DNA of 64,000 bases from Pegea sp. RAD2-039. Taxonomy: Eukaryota > Chordata > Thaliacea > Salpida > Salpidae. A model generated the notes under the pieces. It worked only from the letters and a program-made list of their open reading frames with translations, was not told where the DNA came from and did not search any database. The stretch is from NCBI GenBank assembly GCA_034620365.1, contig JAQGEQ010000365.1, positions 1 to 64,000 of the forward strand. Direction: 5' to 3'. This document shows, one piece after another, positions 34,303 to 45,594 of the stretch (its first letter is position 1; every line of letters begins with the position of its first letter). The translations under genes were made by a program, and so were the position numbers.

Positions 34303-35645
34303 TCTTCTAAAATATATTTCCATCTTTCAACCAGAAGATCAGCATCTCTGTCAATATAATTTCTAATTTAATATCATCTCTTCATTTACATAAAAGATAA
34401 TTGTAAGAGAAAATCAGGATCTCTAGTTGGTCATCAGCATTATATACTAAGAGGCCTGGACACTTCTAAATCTTCATCATTTCAACTTATTCATAATTAC
34501 AATAAAAATAAACCAACTTACCATTAAAGATATTACAAGATGAAGTCTTTTATGGATGATCAAGATGACAGGATCATTTACAGATCTTTTTCAACAATGT
34601 AAATCCATCTAGAAATATTAACAATCATTTAAATCTTCAAATAATCTTTCAGAAGATAAACTTTTAAATCTATTTTGCTCAGAGACTCTAGTCACTATCA
34701 TACACACTAGGTGTCAGTAGAAATAATTAGATCATCATCACATATTGCCAAATATTCAAATTAATCAACTTACCAGGTTTGATTGCTGCTTTTTTCACAA
34801 TCTGTTGAAAGAAGATATTATTTAGTTTGAAGTTTGAATCAAATTCTGATATAAAAAGATCTTTTATCACTTCAGAATGAATTTAAGTCATCAGTTTTAT
34901 CTAGCTATGACGGGGAAAAAAATTAACATCATAAGTGAACAGATTTGAACTTAATATAAATCCAACTTTCACCAACCTTTTATAGAAATCATCAAATCTT
35001 CACAAATATCTGTAGAATAAAAATCAATTAGCAAAAAAAGAGACAAGTTGAAATTTTCTATAAATTATTTACTCAGTAATTAAATGTTATCAACATAATT
35101 ATATCTGTCCTGTTGAGCTATTACATCATTGTAGTAAAAATTCAATTAAATCTAAAACAATATCTCACCACATCAACCACTAATCACTTGAAATAACTCA
35201 AATGTCCTCCAAACTAACTTATCATCAAAGATACCACAAGATTAATTTTATATCTTCCAGTTGAAAGATCTTGATGAAGCAACTGACATCTTCTTCATTT
35301 CAATCTGGAGCAACATCAAAGACACAACTTCTCATGATCTAATCAAAAACAAGTAAATAGTTAAGAAAGTTTTATTTATTTAATCAAATGTATTCCTTCA
35401 TATCAGTAAGAATGATATATATCAAATATCATACAATGGTTCAGAGGAATGATTCTATTTTGCACAAATTTGGTCTTATATAAAATCAAACAATATATAA
35501 GAGATCCTTAGTGCTAAATACACAAATTTATTCTTCAAATATTCAATTAAGTATTTGAAAATTTACCTCAAAACTATCTTCTAATCTTTTCAACTCATCA
35601 AAAGATTTCTGAGAAAAAGTCTTCAAATTCACAAATATCTGTAGA
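34303..35645. repeat. 1,538-bp tandem unit C (truncated at its right end)
   Basis: Follows unit B without a gap and ends at about 35,645. At its end the 69-nt exon (35,575-35,640) is fused at its 5' side to the start of the 33-nt exon (ATATTTGTGAA) and carries a one-base insertion that breaks the frame, so this copy is non-functional there. Confidence 0.85.
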
Positions 35646-36805
35646 ATAAAACATATTATTTATATATTAAATATAAGTAAAAGTACCTAATAATTATAAA
35701 AAAATTAATATAATTAATATATAATCTAAATAAATAATTATTTGAAATAGAAATTTATATCAGCTAAAAACTATATTAATAATATATTTGATAATTATGA
35801 ATCAAGAAACATTATAAAGAAACTTTTTTATAAATTTATTAAGAAATATAAAAATAAAAGAAATATATTTAAATAATTAGAAATGTTTTCTTAAATTAAT
35901 TTTTCTAATTATGAAACATCTAATCAATAAACTAATAAAATTAATATATATTAGATAAATAATTACATTAAACAATAAGTTCAAAAAGATTTTTATAAAC
36001 AACTATATAAAACTTATAATAAATTATTAAATAAATAAATATTTAAATTTATAAATTTTGTTGGTTTTATTGCTTTAATAGAAAATTATAAATTATATTT
36101 TTTAAACAATAAAAATAAAGTTTTTGAAAAAATTTTGTTTATTTATTACAATAAATGTGAAGGAGGTTGCCTGAAGAGAGCACCTCTCGCCTACACACAT
36201 TCTCACAAATAATAATATATTTTAAGAAAATTTTAATAAATTAGATGTTTATAATATCTATAGAAAAATAATAACTAAAATAATAAGTGATTGATAAATA
36301 ATATAAATTATTTAAAATAATAATCACAAATAAAAAAGTTAATAAAATACCTTCAACCGATTTTGACTGCAAGGAACGACTGGTTCTAGAAAATCTTTAA
36401 ACTTGAGTAAATGTCGAAAATGGCTTTTTATTAAAATAACTAATTAATTCTTACACGGGTTGTTTTCAATGAAATCTTTATTGTAAGTGTTAAGTATCAA
36501 AAAATTACAGCAAAGTTTTTTCTTTTAGATTTAATTTCTTATATGATTCTGATAAACAGATTAATTTATTAGTTTTATTAAAAGAAATACCATTTTGATG
36601 AAATATTAAGTCGTTACACAGTCTACTTTAGTGTGTACCTATACAGCTTTATTAGTTTATTATTTTCTGATACATTTTCTTCATCAAAAATGTCTGATAT
36701 CTGATTAATATTTGTTAATTAGTATTATTATTAACTATTAGTTTTGATAGAATAGATAGTTCAAACTAGTTTTTTATTATTTCTTCTAATAAATGCAATG
36801 AAATG
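35646..36805. other. AT-rich interruption of the array
   Basis: Extremely AT-rich sequence containing a LINE 3' tail in minus orientation at 36,138-36,210 and a GC-raised patch at about 36,345-36,460. No coding frame seen. Confidence 0.6.
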
Positions 36806-37560
36806 TCGAATAATAAATAGATTTCAATCTGAAGTGATTTACAAAGTAGTTTGGAGTAGGTTAGTTCGTGTGATTAGATACAACTTGAAGTAGTCAGTTA
36901 AATGAAACAAACAAGATTATTTGTATAAGATTAGTGGAAACTAGTTGCTACAAATCATCAAATAGAACTTCATCTTTAATATAATCTCAATTAATCTTTT
37001 AATTACTAAAAATTAATCTTCAAATTTTGTATAGAGAAAAGCAATTTGGAAATTTGGTGATGTTTCTATCTTGACACTCAGTATATTGATCTTCCAAAGA
37101 TGAAAACAGAAAACTTTTTGTTGAAAAATTTTATTTAAAATTCTATTTGAATAAGATAGTTTCTCAGATAGTTTTTATTTTAAATAAAGTAGTGATATTT
37201 TCAACATGATTCGTTTCATTTTATGTTAATTGTGAGAATGTATTAGTGAGAGGTCTCCTTCGTATTTATTGTAATAAATAAAAAAACGAAATCGTTGAAA
37301 TATAAAAAAGAATTTTTCATCTTCAATCTGAAGAAGATCAAAGATAACTTGACAGGTTTGATTGATTCTTTTTCAACAATCTGTTGAAAGAAGATATTAT
37401 TTAATTTGAAGTTTGAATCAAATTATAAATTAATAAATTGAAAAAATCAGAAATTCTTTTAATCATTATAATCATTGAGAGAGTTAAAATCTTTTCATCA
37501 CTTCAATTTCAAGATTAATTAATAAAAAAATGAATCAATTTACCTTTTGTAGATTAAGTC
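36806..37560. repeat. Array-flanking duplicated segment, copy 2
   Basis: Copy of 30,475-31,226. After 'gtagattaagtc' it diverges (37,560-37,725 is unique, with the minus-strand frame VIKYKDLIYK before the donor), then array sequence resumes at about 37,727. Confidence 0.85.
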
Positions 37561-37726
37561 TTTGTACTTTATTACAGTTCAAACCAGTCAGTAATTCAGT
37601 TGTATAAAACATTTGTCAGGTTCTTCAATACCAAACTTTATTAAATGAAACAGAAATACTGTCGCCAACGTTGGTTTCTACAAAATTACAAATAAAATTA
37701 ATAATAATTATCAAATAATTAATAAG

Positions 37727-39560
37727 TTTTATCACTTCAGAATGAATTTAAGTCATCAGTTTTATCTAGCTATGACGGGGAAAAAAATTAACATCATAAG
37801 TGAACAGATTTGAACTTAATATAAATCCAACTTTCACCAACCTTTTATAGAAATCATCAAATCTTCACAAATATCTGTAGAATAAAAATCAATTAGTAAA
37901 AAAAGAGACAAGTTGAAATTTTCTATAAATTATTTACTCAGTAATTAAATGTTATCAACATAATTATATCTGTCCTGTTGAGCTATTACATCATTGTAGT
38001 AAAAATTCAATTAAATCTAAAACAATATCTCACCACATCAACCACTAATCACTTGAAATAACTCAAATGTCCTCCAAATTAACTTATCATCAAAGATACC
38101 ACAAGATTAATCCTGTATCTTCCAGTTGAAAGATCTTGATGAAGCAACTGACATCTTCTTCATTTCAATCTGGAGCAACATCAAAGACACAACTTCTCAT
38201 GATCTAATCAAAAACAAGTAAATAGTTGAGAAAGTTTTATTTATTTAATCAAATGTATTCCTTCATATCAGTAAGAATGATATATATCAAATATCATACA
38301 ATGGTTCAGAGGAATGATTCTATTTTGCACAAATTTGGTCTTATATAAAATCAAACAATATATAAGAGATCCTTAGTGCTAAATACACAAATTTATTCTT
38401 CAAATATTCAATTAAGTATTTGAAAACTTACCTCAAAACTATCTTCTAATCTTTTCAACTCATCAAAACTTTCTGAGAAAAAGTCTTCAAATTCAAGAAT
38501 CTACATCAGAAAGAAAAAGAAATTAATCCACTTGTAATCTTCATTAGATTCAAATTACTTTTTATAAATATTTGTTCAGTTTGTATCCAAACTAATATCA
38601 ACATTGTTAATTAAGACAGGGCAAGTCAATATCATCATTACAAATATTTAAACATTTCAAAACATCAAATTATCAAACTTACAGATTTGTTGCAAAGATC
38701 AACAATCTTCTAAAATATATTTCCATCTTTCAACCAGAATATCAGCATCTCTGTCAATATAATTTCTAATTTATTATCATCTCTTCATTTACATAAAAGA
38801 TAATTGTAAGAGAAAATCAGGATCTCTAGTTGGTCATCAGCATTATATACTAAGAGGCCTGGACACATCTAAATCTTCATCATTTCAACTTATTTATAAT
38901 TACAATAAAAATAAATCAACTTACCATTAAAGATATTACAAGATGAAGTCTTTTATGGATGATCAAGATGACAGGATCATTTACAGATCTTTTTCAACAA
39001 TGTAAATCCATCTAGAAATATTAACAATCATTTAAATCTTCAAATAATCTTTCAGAAGATAAACTTTTAAATCTATTTTGCTCAGAGACTCTAGTCACTA
39101 TCATACACACTAGGTGTCATTAGAAATAATTAGATCATCATCACATATTGCCAAATATTCAAATTAATCAACTTACCAGGTTTGATTGCTGCTTTTTTCA
39201 CAATCTGTTGAAAGAAGATATTATTTAGTTTGAAGTTTGAATCAAATTCTGATATAAAAAGATCTTTTATCACTTCAGAATGAATTTAAGTCATCAGTTT
39301 TATCTAGCTATGACGGGGAAAAAAATTAACATCATAAGTGAACAGATTTGAACTGAATATAAATCCAACTTTCACCAACCTTTTATAGAAATCATCAAAT
39401 CTTCACAAATATCTGTAGAATAAAAATCAATTAGCAAAAAAAGAGACAAGTTGAAATTTTCTATAAATTATTTACTCAGTAATTAAATGTTATCAACATA
39501 ATTATATCTGTCCTGTTGAGCTATTACATCATTGTAGTAAAAATTCAATTAAATCTAAAA
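37727..39560. repeat. Second array block: partial unit plus truncated unit D
   Basis: 37,727-38,705 equals the high-coordinate 979 bp of a unit (compare 31,786-32,764), and 38,706-39,560 equals the low-coordinate part of the next. Sequence identity to units A-C is very high. Confidence 0.85.
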
Positions 39561-39611
39561 ACAATCTTTGAAAATTACCTGATAAATAAGATTTGAAAAG
39601 TTGTTGTGCTT
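38985..39611 (-). CDS. Candidate micro-exon gene, partial model (33+33+72+27 nt)
   Basis: Four consecutive minus-strand exon-like segments with GT-AG boundaries: 39,611-39,579 (33 nt), 39,412-39,380 (33 nt), 39,248-39,177 (72 nt) and 39,011-38,985 (27 nt). All have length divisible by three and all are phase 1 at both ends, so any can be skipped without a frameshift. Joined they read AQQLFKSYLS, then DICEDLMISIK, then EFDSNFKLNNIFFQQIVKKA and AIKP, then DGFTLLKKI. The last three recur in every array unit. I found neither the first exon with ATG nor a phase-1 exon to follow. The 69-nt segment EFEDFFSESFDELKRLEDSF is open only in phase 0. Helical, no known domain; a spectrin-repeat-like flavour (LVERWKYILEDL) is weak. 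It may be a micro-exon gene with amplified cassettes or a decaying tandem pseudogene. Confidence 0.4.
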
Positions 39612-39626
39612 CTAGAAAAGAAATTG

Positions 39627-40402
39627 AAGTTAATAACTGGTGTTGATGAGTAACAAACAATCAACAGAAGTAGTTTATATGTTGTTAGAAGTTGTTGTTG
39701 TTTTATATATTTTGATTGTTACGCTTTTAATTAACAATTTATTTAACGATTTTGTTTTTGATTTTTAGTTTTTTGTTTGAAAATGTTTAAACTTTACATA
39801 CCAGTATTTCTTTACAAATTTTATCCAATTTTTTCTTCTAATACTTAAAGTTGAATTGAGCATTTGACGACGTGAAGGAAGTTTTCACCGACACAACAAT
39901 ATTCAATAATTTTGACGAGTTTTACATTTTCACTTTTACTTTTTACCGTTTTGGTTTTTGATAGTAGTTATGTTGGTGGAACTCCAATATTTTCTTTCAC
40001 ATTTTTTTATATTTAAAAACCTTTTTTCAGCTATTAATAGGCACCAACGTTTCATCACAACAACTGATTTAAAAAATAATTTAACCCATAACTACTTTTG
40101 GTTCTAACTTTTGTTGTTGTCTAACTTGTTGTTGTTATTTGTAAACAAAATTGTTGTTTATTTCAATCGTACAAAATCAGTAAATGAATAAAGAAAATGA
40201 TTTATTTAAAAATATTGTCGCCGACGACGTTTTGAGTAAAACTCTAAATTTTTTTTGATGTTATTTTCAACCACTTTTTTACAAGCTAAATCACTTATTA
40301 GTGACGTCATTAACGCGCTATTCATAGTTGGGGTTGTTTGGAGCGCGTTTATCATGCGGACTAGAGAGCAGATAATCACCAAAAACTGACCAGCAGAACA
40401 TA
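39627..40402. other. Spacer and 3' UTR of the KHDRBS-like gene
   Basis: From 40,402 down to about 40,190 lies the 3' UTR of the KHDRBS-like gene, with an AATAAA-like signal in AAATAAAT near 40,198-40,205. A 66-residue minus-strand ORF (40,206-40,406) overlaps its stop and is probably untranslated. TGACGTCA occurs near 40,302. The remainder is AT-rich with a possible 36-nt exon near 39,803-39,838 (acceptor TATTAG, donor CTG/GTATGT). Confidence 0.45.
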
Positions 40403-43288
40403 TCAATAAGGTTTGTTGTTGGGTCGAGTAGTACCGCGTCCACTACTGTTTCCACCTCTCATGATCTTGCCACGAAATGGTTTTGGAGCTTGATATTGAG
40501 ATTGGTCTCCTGAACCATTTCCATAAGCATCTGAAACATCAACCAATCAATCACGTGACATCATCAATCAATCACGTGACATCATCAATCAATCACATGA
40601 CATCATCAATCAATCACGTGACATCATCAACCAATCACGTGACATCATCAACAAATCACGTGACATCATCAACCAATCACGTGACATCATCAACCAATCA
40701 CATGACATCATCAACAAATCACGTGACATCATCAATCAATCACGTGACATCATCAACCAATCACGTGACATCATCAACAAATCACGTGACATCATCAACC
40801 AATCACATGACATCATCAATCAATCACGTGACATCATCAATCAATCACATGACATCATCAACAAATCACGTGACATCATCAATCAATCACGTGACTTTAT
40901 AAATCAATCACATGACTTCACAAATCAATCACGTGACATCATCAACCAATCACGTGACTTTATAAATCGTCCAATCACAAACCAACCTGAATATCCTTCA
41001 CCATACCCATATCCCATTTCGTATTGTTCTTGTCCATATGAGCTGTCAATAAAATAAACGCGATTAGTGTCGCGTCGATGACATCACAATCACGTCATCA
41101 AACCTTTCAGCACCCATGTAACCATCAGCATATGATTCACCAGTATATGATTGGTCCGTATATTCACCATAACCTTCATACATACCACCATCTTGATATT
41201 CATAAGACTACAAACAGAATCGATGAGTAAATAGCGCGAGAAGTTGGTTGCCTAGCAACTTACATAATCTTGTGCTACTTGATTGTACATTTCATTACCA
41301 GGAGGCATCATTTGTGGCTGAGTTTTAGGACCAAATCGGGCGGCACCACGTTGATGACCACGCCCTTGACCTCGGCCATTTCCTGTCATTAAAATAGAAG
41401 TTGAAAAACGACCAGTAACTCGAGGACAGGTGGTCCACAATTTCAAATAATTGGCTCAGAGTTTTATTTTCATCAACAACAATTTATGGCCACTACTCTA
41501 GAAATTCATCATCGCCGACAACCAATCGCGAAGTGATGACGTCACATGTACCTCGACCACCACGTTGATTCTGTCCACCACGAGAACCTCTCGCTGGATT
41601 AATATTGCCACGATTAGGTCTGGAAGTATTGACACCGCGCGCAGATTGAACACCGCGACCTCTTGGATGCATACCACGCCCTCTAGTGGCTGGTTGAAGA
41701 TTCATATTCTGATGAAGATTCCTCTGCATCTCATCATCATCTACTTGAATCAATTTGATGATCTCACAAGACGCGCGAGCTACTGATGCATGTGCCTGAT
41801 ATACGAAGATATAAACATGATGACGTCACAACTGCGCGCTTACCTGATCGATTGGAGCGATTGCTGTGATCTTGACATGAAGAGGCAACTTCATATGTGC
41901 CCATTTTGGGTCGCCACTTTCAGCGAGTTCTTCAGCCTGTTAAACTATTGCTAGAACGCGATAAAACGCGATGATGACGTCACCTTCTTTTTGTCGCGTT
42001 GTGAGCCTTTACCCAACACAGCAATCCTGGTGTTGGTGAGTTCTTGAATACCCTTGAGTGTGGCCCCACCTGGACCAATTAGTCTGCCCACAAAATTGAT
42101 ACTTGGGAATTCTTCAGCAGGTACTTTGATCATACATTCTACTTTAGGCATTTTAGGACTGAAAGTGTCAATGAAAGATGCCATCGGGTCTTCAACTGTC
42201 TTCTCGTCTTTACTGGATTTGGTTGGGTTTTGAGTTTTCTCAATTTCTATGTGAAAAATAAGATTTTAAAATTGTAGTAAAAAGTAGAACATTTAAAAGG
42301 TTTAATCAAAAAATACAAAATTTTAATCTAAAACTTTATAATGTAAGAATTAGTTAAATGTGAGATGCTTCACTTATATATATTTATAACTTAATAGTCC
42401 AACTTTCAACACAAATAACATAAAATATTTAATAAGAATTTAATTTTATTCATATAAATAATATTTAATAATTTACAAAGAATTTAAATCTAAAAGCTAA
42501 CAGCAGTTATCAATTAATTACTAATTTAAAAGCTAAATATATAATTATATAATTTATAAGCAGAATCTATAATATGAAAATCAATGTTTCTATTACAATT
42601 TATCTAAATTTATAATATTTTTATTTACTGTATGTATTTAAAAACATTTATAAAAATCAAAAATCTTTTACAACTTTTTATGAAAATTAATTTGGTTAAA
42701 ATCAGATCAAAAGCAACTTTAATTTTAAAAAGAAACAAAATAAATAAATCAATTCTTATTTATTCCATCAAAAACTCAATATCAAAACATAATATACTAA
42801 AATTCACAGAAATTATTACTTTGATAAGATAAAGACTAAAAAAGTATAAAAAATCTAATAGATGTAAGTGGAAATATAATTAGAAAATTTATAAATATAT
42901 TCAAAACTGAAATAATATATAAAATATAACCAGCTTTTGGTCTTAGCACAAAAAATTTATTTAAAAATCAATAAAAATATATAAGAAATAAATTGATAAA
43001 AATATATTATATATAAAAAGTATAAGCAGTCACAAAAAGTTTATAATATAAAAGAAATAAATTAATAAAAATGAAATAAATTAAAATTATTAATATAAAA
43101 TTATAAAAAAAAATGTTTTAAATTTGAATAAAAAAAATTAAATAATTTTATTTAAAAATGATGATTTATAAAAACTTACCTTCAATTATCAATCTCTTGG
43201 CATGAACAAAAGAAGGATCAATCGTGTCCTTCTCGGCCATTAATTCAGGAAGATAAGTAGAATCACTTGAAGATGATGTTTCAGTCAT
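40403..43288 (-). CDS. KHDRBS-like: Sam68/KHDRBS-like STAR-family RNA-binding protein
   Basis: Eight exons, about 374 residues, ATG at 43,288-43,286. Residues 12-40 are a QUA1 dimerisation segment (YLPELMAEKDTIDPSFVHAK). The extended KH domain follows with PSINFVGRLIGPGGATLKG (the GxxG loop within GPGG), IAVLGKGSQRDKKK and the typical continuation AEELAESGDPKWAHMKLPLH. After the KH comes an RG-rich region (RGRGMHPRGRG, GSRGGQNQRGGRG), then a Tyr/Gly-rich tail (SYEYQDGGMY, GYGYGEGYSD) and a basic end RPNNKPY, which is the layout of Sam68/SLM proteins that regulate splicing in the nucleus. Intron 1 is about 930 bp (42,247-43,179) and AT-rich. The other introns are short except the last, which holds a 21-bp E-box minisatellite. 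Three short introns contain TGACGTCA. The ATG is 185 bp downstream of the RPS10 stop on the same strand. Confidence 0.93.
40537..40975. repeat. 21-bp E-box minisatellite in the last KHDRBS-like intron
   Basis: About 20 tandem copies of a 21-bp unit around AATCACGTGACATCATCAA. Most copies hold the palindromic E-box CACGTG; some have CACATG. Each unit also holds TGACATCA, one base off a CRE. The array lies wholly inside the last intron, between the exons that encode GYGYGEGYS and DAYGNGSG. The 141-residue NHVTSS-repeat ORF on the plus strand is an artefact of the 21-bp period. Confidence 0.93.
42247..43179. other. Large first intron of the KHDRBS-like gene
   Basis: About 930 bp of very AT-rich sequence between donor AAG/GTAAGT and acceptor TTTTTCACATAG. 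This is much longer than the other introns of the gene apart from the minisatellite intron. A 66-residue lysine-rich plus-strand ORF here is AT-driven. Nothing else is recognised. Confidence 0.7.
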
Positions 43289-43451
43289 TTTGATAATTAA
43301 AAACTGCTAAATACTTAAAGAAAAAAATTATGTTGTTAGCAAAGATAAACATTAAAATAAAACAATCAGAAAACAACAGAATCAACATTAATTAAGCAAA
43401 ATAATAAAAGAAATGCTAAGTTCATGTTTCAGTCGATTGATTTCCAAAAGT

Positions 43452-43457
43452 TTTATT
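43452..43457 (-). terminator. Poly(A) signal of RPS10
   Basis: AATAAA on the minus strand about 17 nt after the RPS10 stop codon, implying a very short 3' UTR. Cleavage would fall only about 140 bp before the KHDRBS-like ATG. Confidence 0.6.
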
Positions 43458-43473
43458 CCAAGTTTCTATTTGC

Positions 43474-43926
43474 TTATTGTTGTGGTGGGGCACCTCGTCC
43501 TCGACCAAATCCACCCCGAAATTCGAAGTTACCGGCACCAGCTTCTGCCTTTTTATCACTTCGGTAAGCATCTCGATCAGATGGTTGATAAGCAGATCGT
43601 GGAGCATCAACTTTTGGTCGAGGTCTGTTTTCTGGACGTGTCTGTCTTTTTAATGTTGCTGGGACAATCTCAGCAGGGAGGTGAAGATATTCTCTCAAAA
43701 ATTCAATTCCTTCGTTAGTCAAAGTATAATATGAGTGAGACCAGGTAAAGTTCTCTTTTACATATCCCTTTGACTTAAGAGATTGACAAGCCTTCATGAC
43801 ATGCAAATTAGGAACTTCAAGAGCTTTAGAGTGCTTAACTGCAAAAGGATCTTTCTTGCAAACAAGAACACCTTCTCTAAAAAGGTTCTCATAGATCAAA
43901 ACTCGATTCTTTTTTGGCATCAACAT
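43474..43926 (-). CDS. RPS10: 40S ribosomal protein S10 (eS10)
   Basis: Intronless 150-residue ORF starting [20 protein letters not shown], with [38 protein letters not shown] and [13 protein letters not shown], the complete eS10 plectin/S10 winged-helix domain. The C-terminal tail keeps [20 protein letters not shown] and RGAPPQQ. Slightly shorter than the about 165 residues of vertebrates because the linker is reduced. It is a component of the small ribosomal subunit near the mRNA entry side. Upstream, a palindromic TCACGTGA (about 44,022) and two CCGGAAGTG ETS-type sites (44,357-44,385) are promoter candidates. It lies head-to-tail with the KHDRBS-like gene. Confidence 0.98.
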   Translation of the reverse strand: MLMPKKNRVLIYENLFREGVLVCKKDPFAVKHSKALEVPNLHVMKACQSLKSKGYVKENFTWSHSYYTLTNEGIEFLREYLHLPAEIVPATLKRQTRPENRPRPKVDAPRSAYQPSDRDAYRSDKKAEAGAGNFEFRGGFGRGRGAPPQQ

Positions 43927-44014
43927 TTCTGATTCTAAATTGATACAAATCTGCTACACTAACCACGTCTAGAGGCGAAAGAACCACTGCGGTAGTTTTT
44001 TCTGAAATTTAGTA

Positions 44015-44390
44015 AAGTCACGTGACTTCACATAAAAACACTATAACAAAAAATGCTAAGTTTAAAAACATTATAAACTCAATTAGAGTATTATTTATTT
44101 ATTTTTAAATTATTTAGTGTTAGATCATTTATAAAATATTTTCATTTAAAAAACTATTTACTTTAAATATTAAAAGGCTTATATAAATCATTTCATTGAT
44201 CACGTCGTTTATATCACAATTTTTATTTCCTAAAACAAACCAAATATTAACTACATACTCAATACATACTTCAAAATTTCTCAACTATTTGCTTCTTTGT
44301 TTCAAAGCAAGAAACAATTTTTATTTATTTCAAAATGTGCGAGAAAAAAAACTCATACCGGAAGTGGATTCCATCCCGGAAGTGGCTAAC
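44015..44390. promoter_or_regulatory. Candidate RPS10 promoter region
   Basis: Contains a palindromic AGTCACGTGACT at 44,018-44,029, about 90 bp upstream of the RPS10 ATG, and two spaced CCGGAAGTGG motifs (44,359-44,368 and 44,375-44,384) that match ETS/GABP-type sites, which are common at housekeeping promoters. The ETS pair is about 430 bp upstream and could serve a divergent transcript instead. No transcription start is known. Confidence 0.45.
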
Positions 44391-44429
44391 AATTTTTCAA
44401 AAAACTCGCGCATAAATTTCGATCTGGCC

Positions 44430-45590
44430 TTTTAAAAAGGTAAGAGAGTTTTTAAAAAGAAGCTAAAAAGAAAATTTCTCAAAAAAAGTGTTTTAAAGCC
44501 TTATTTTTAAAACCTTATTATATTTTTATTAAATTTTAGCAAAGTATTATTTTATAAACATTTTTTTGCAAAAATTAAAACAAAATTTAGACAGGGCGCG
44601 ATAAGACGTCCCAAGTCGCCATTAGCTTATCAGCCTCAAAAATTCAAATGAAAAATTTGACGAAAATAGTGATTTACGTAAAACGTACAGAAGAAGGTGG
44701 CATTGTTCGACAATATAAAAATAATTATTAAAAAATTCGCAAATATTAAAAAGATTTCAAAAAATCAATTGTCAAGAATTGAACATGAAAAATTTCTTAA
44801 AAATCGATAAGAAAAAATTTTTTAAAACAAATTAAAAAATCCAAAGTGAAATGAATGACAAAAAAAGATTTAAAATAATTTTAAAATTAAAAAAAAATTT
44901 TTGGACTAAATGAAACTTTTAAATAAGAAAAATACAAGTTACAAAAAAGTAGAAAATACAATTAACAAGTATATAAAAAACTATTACAAAAGAATTATTA
45001 TGAAGAAAACATTGTTTATTCTTCGATTATTTAAAAGCAGTTTTAATTAAGTTTTAATTTCGTATTTTAGAGAAGTACAAAACAAGCTTCATATTACAGA
45101 AAGAAATTACATCAAATGACTGATACATGTTTTACAATTATGTTAATCCTAAGTAATAAAGTAAAAGTTTTTCCAAGTTTATTATAGTTGACGTTAAAGT
45201 TTTTAAATTCTATAATATAAAAATATTCATCGTTAAACATCAAATTCATTTTTTTTTAAGGAATTATTGATAAACTTATATGACTTAGTTTAAATCTCTT
45301 TTAATCTTGTCAAAGAAAACGTCTATAGAAAAATCTATGAACAAAGGGTATCCGAATTAACGTCTGTTGAAGGCAGGTTAGGGTGAAGAAAGCAAATTTA
45401 TGTTTAATAACCAGTTTATGTTTAGAAGAAATTCAAGTTATTTCGCACCACAAATACAATTTGTACTTTATACTTAGCTGCTTATGTTGGTTTTTGAATA
45501 ATATTTCTCAATAAGATTCATTTAAATTTTATACATTATACAATAAAGCTCACAAACTGAAAAATACTTGATCTTCAAAACTTCAAACTT
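44430..45590. other. AT-rich intergenic DNA
   Basis: Long A/T runs with a small GC-raised patch at 44,590-44,700. No frame or RNA gene recognised. Confidence 0.5.
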
Positions 45591-45594
45591 CACT

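Noticed and set aside
40206..40406. 66-residue minus-strand ORF ending YSKRRRRQYF
   Set aside because: Lies in the 3' UTR of the KHDRBS-like gene, overlapping its stop codon; no family features.
40477..40902. 141-residue NHVTSS-repeat ORF on the plus strand
   Set aside because: It is the translation of a 21-bp minisatellite inside an intron on the opposite strand; period 21 keeps the frame open.
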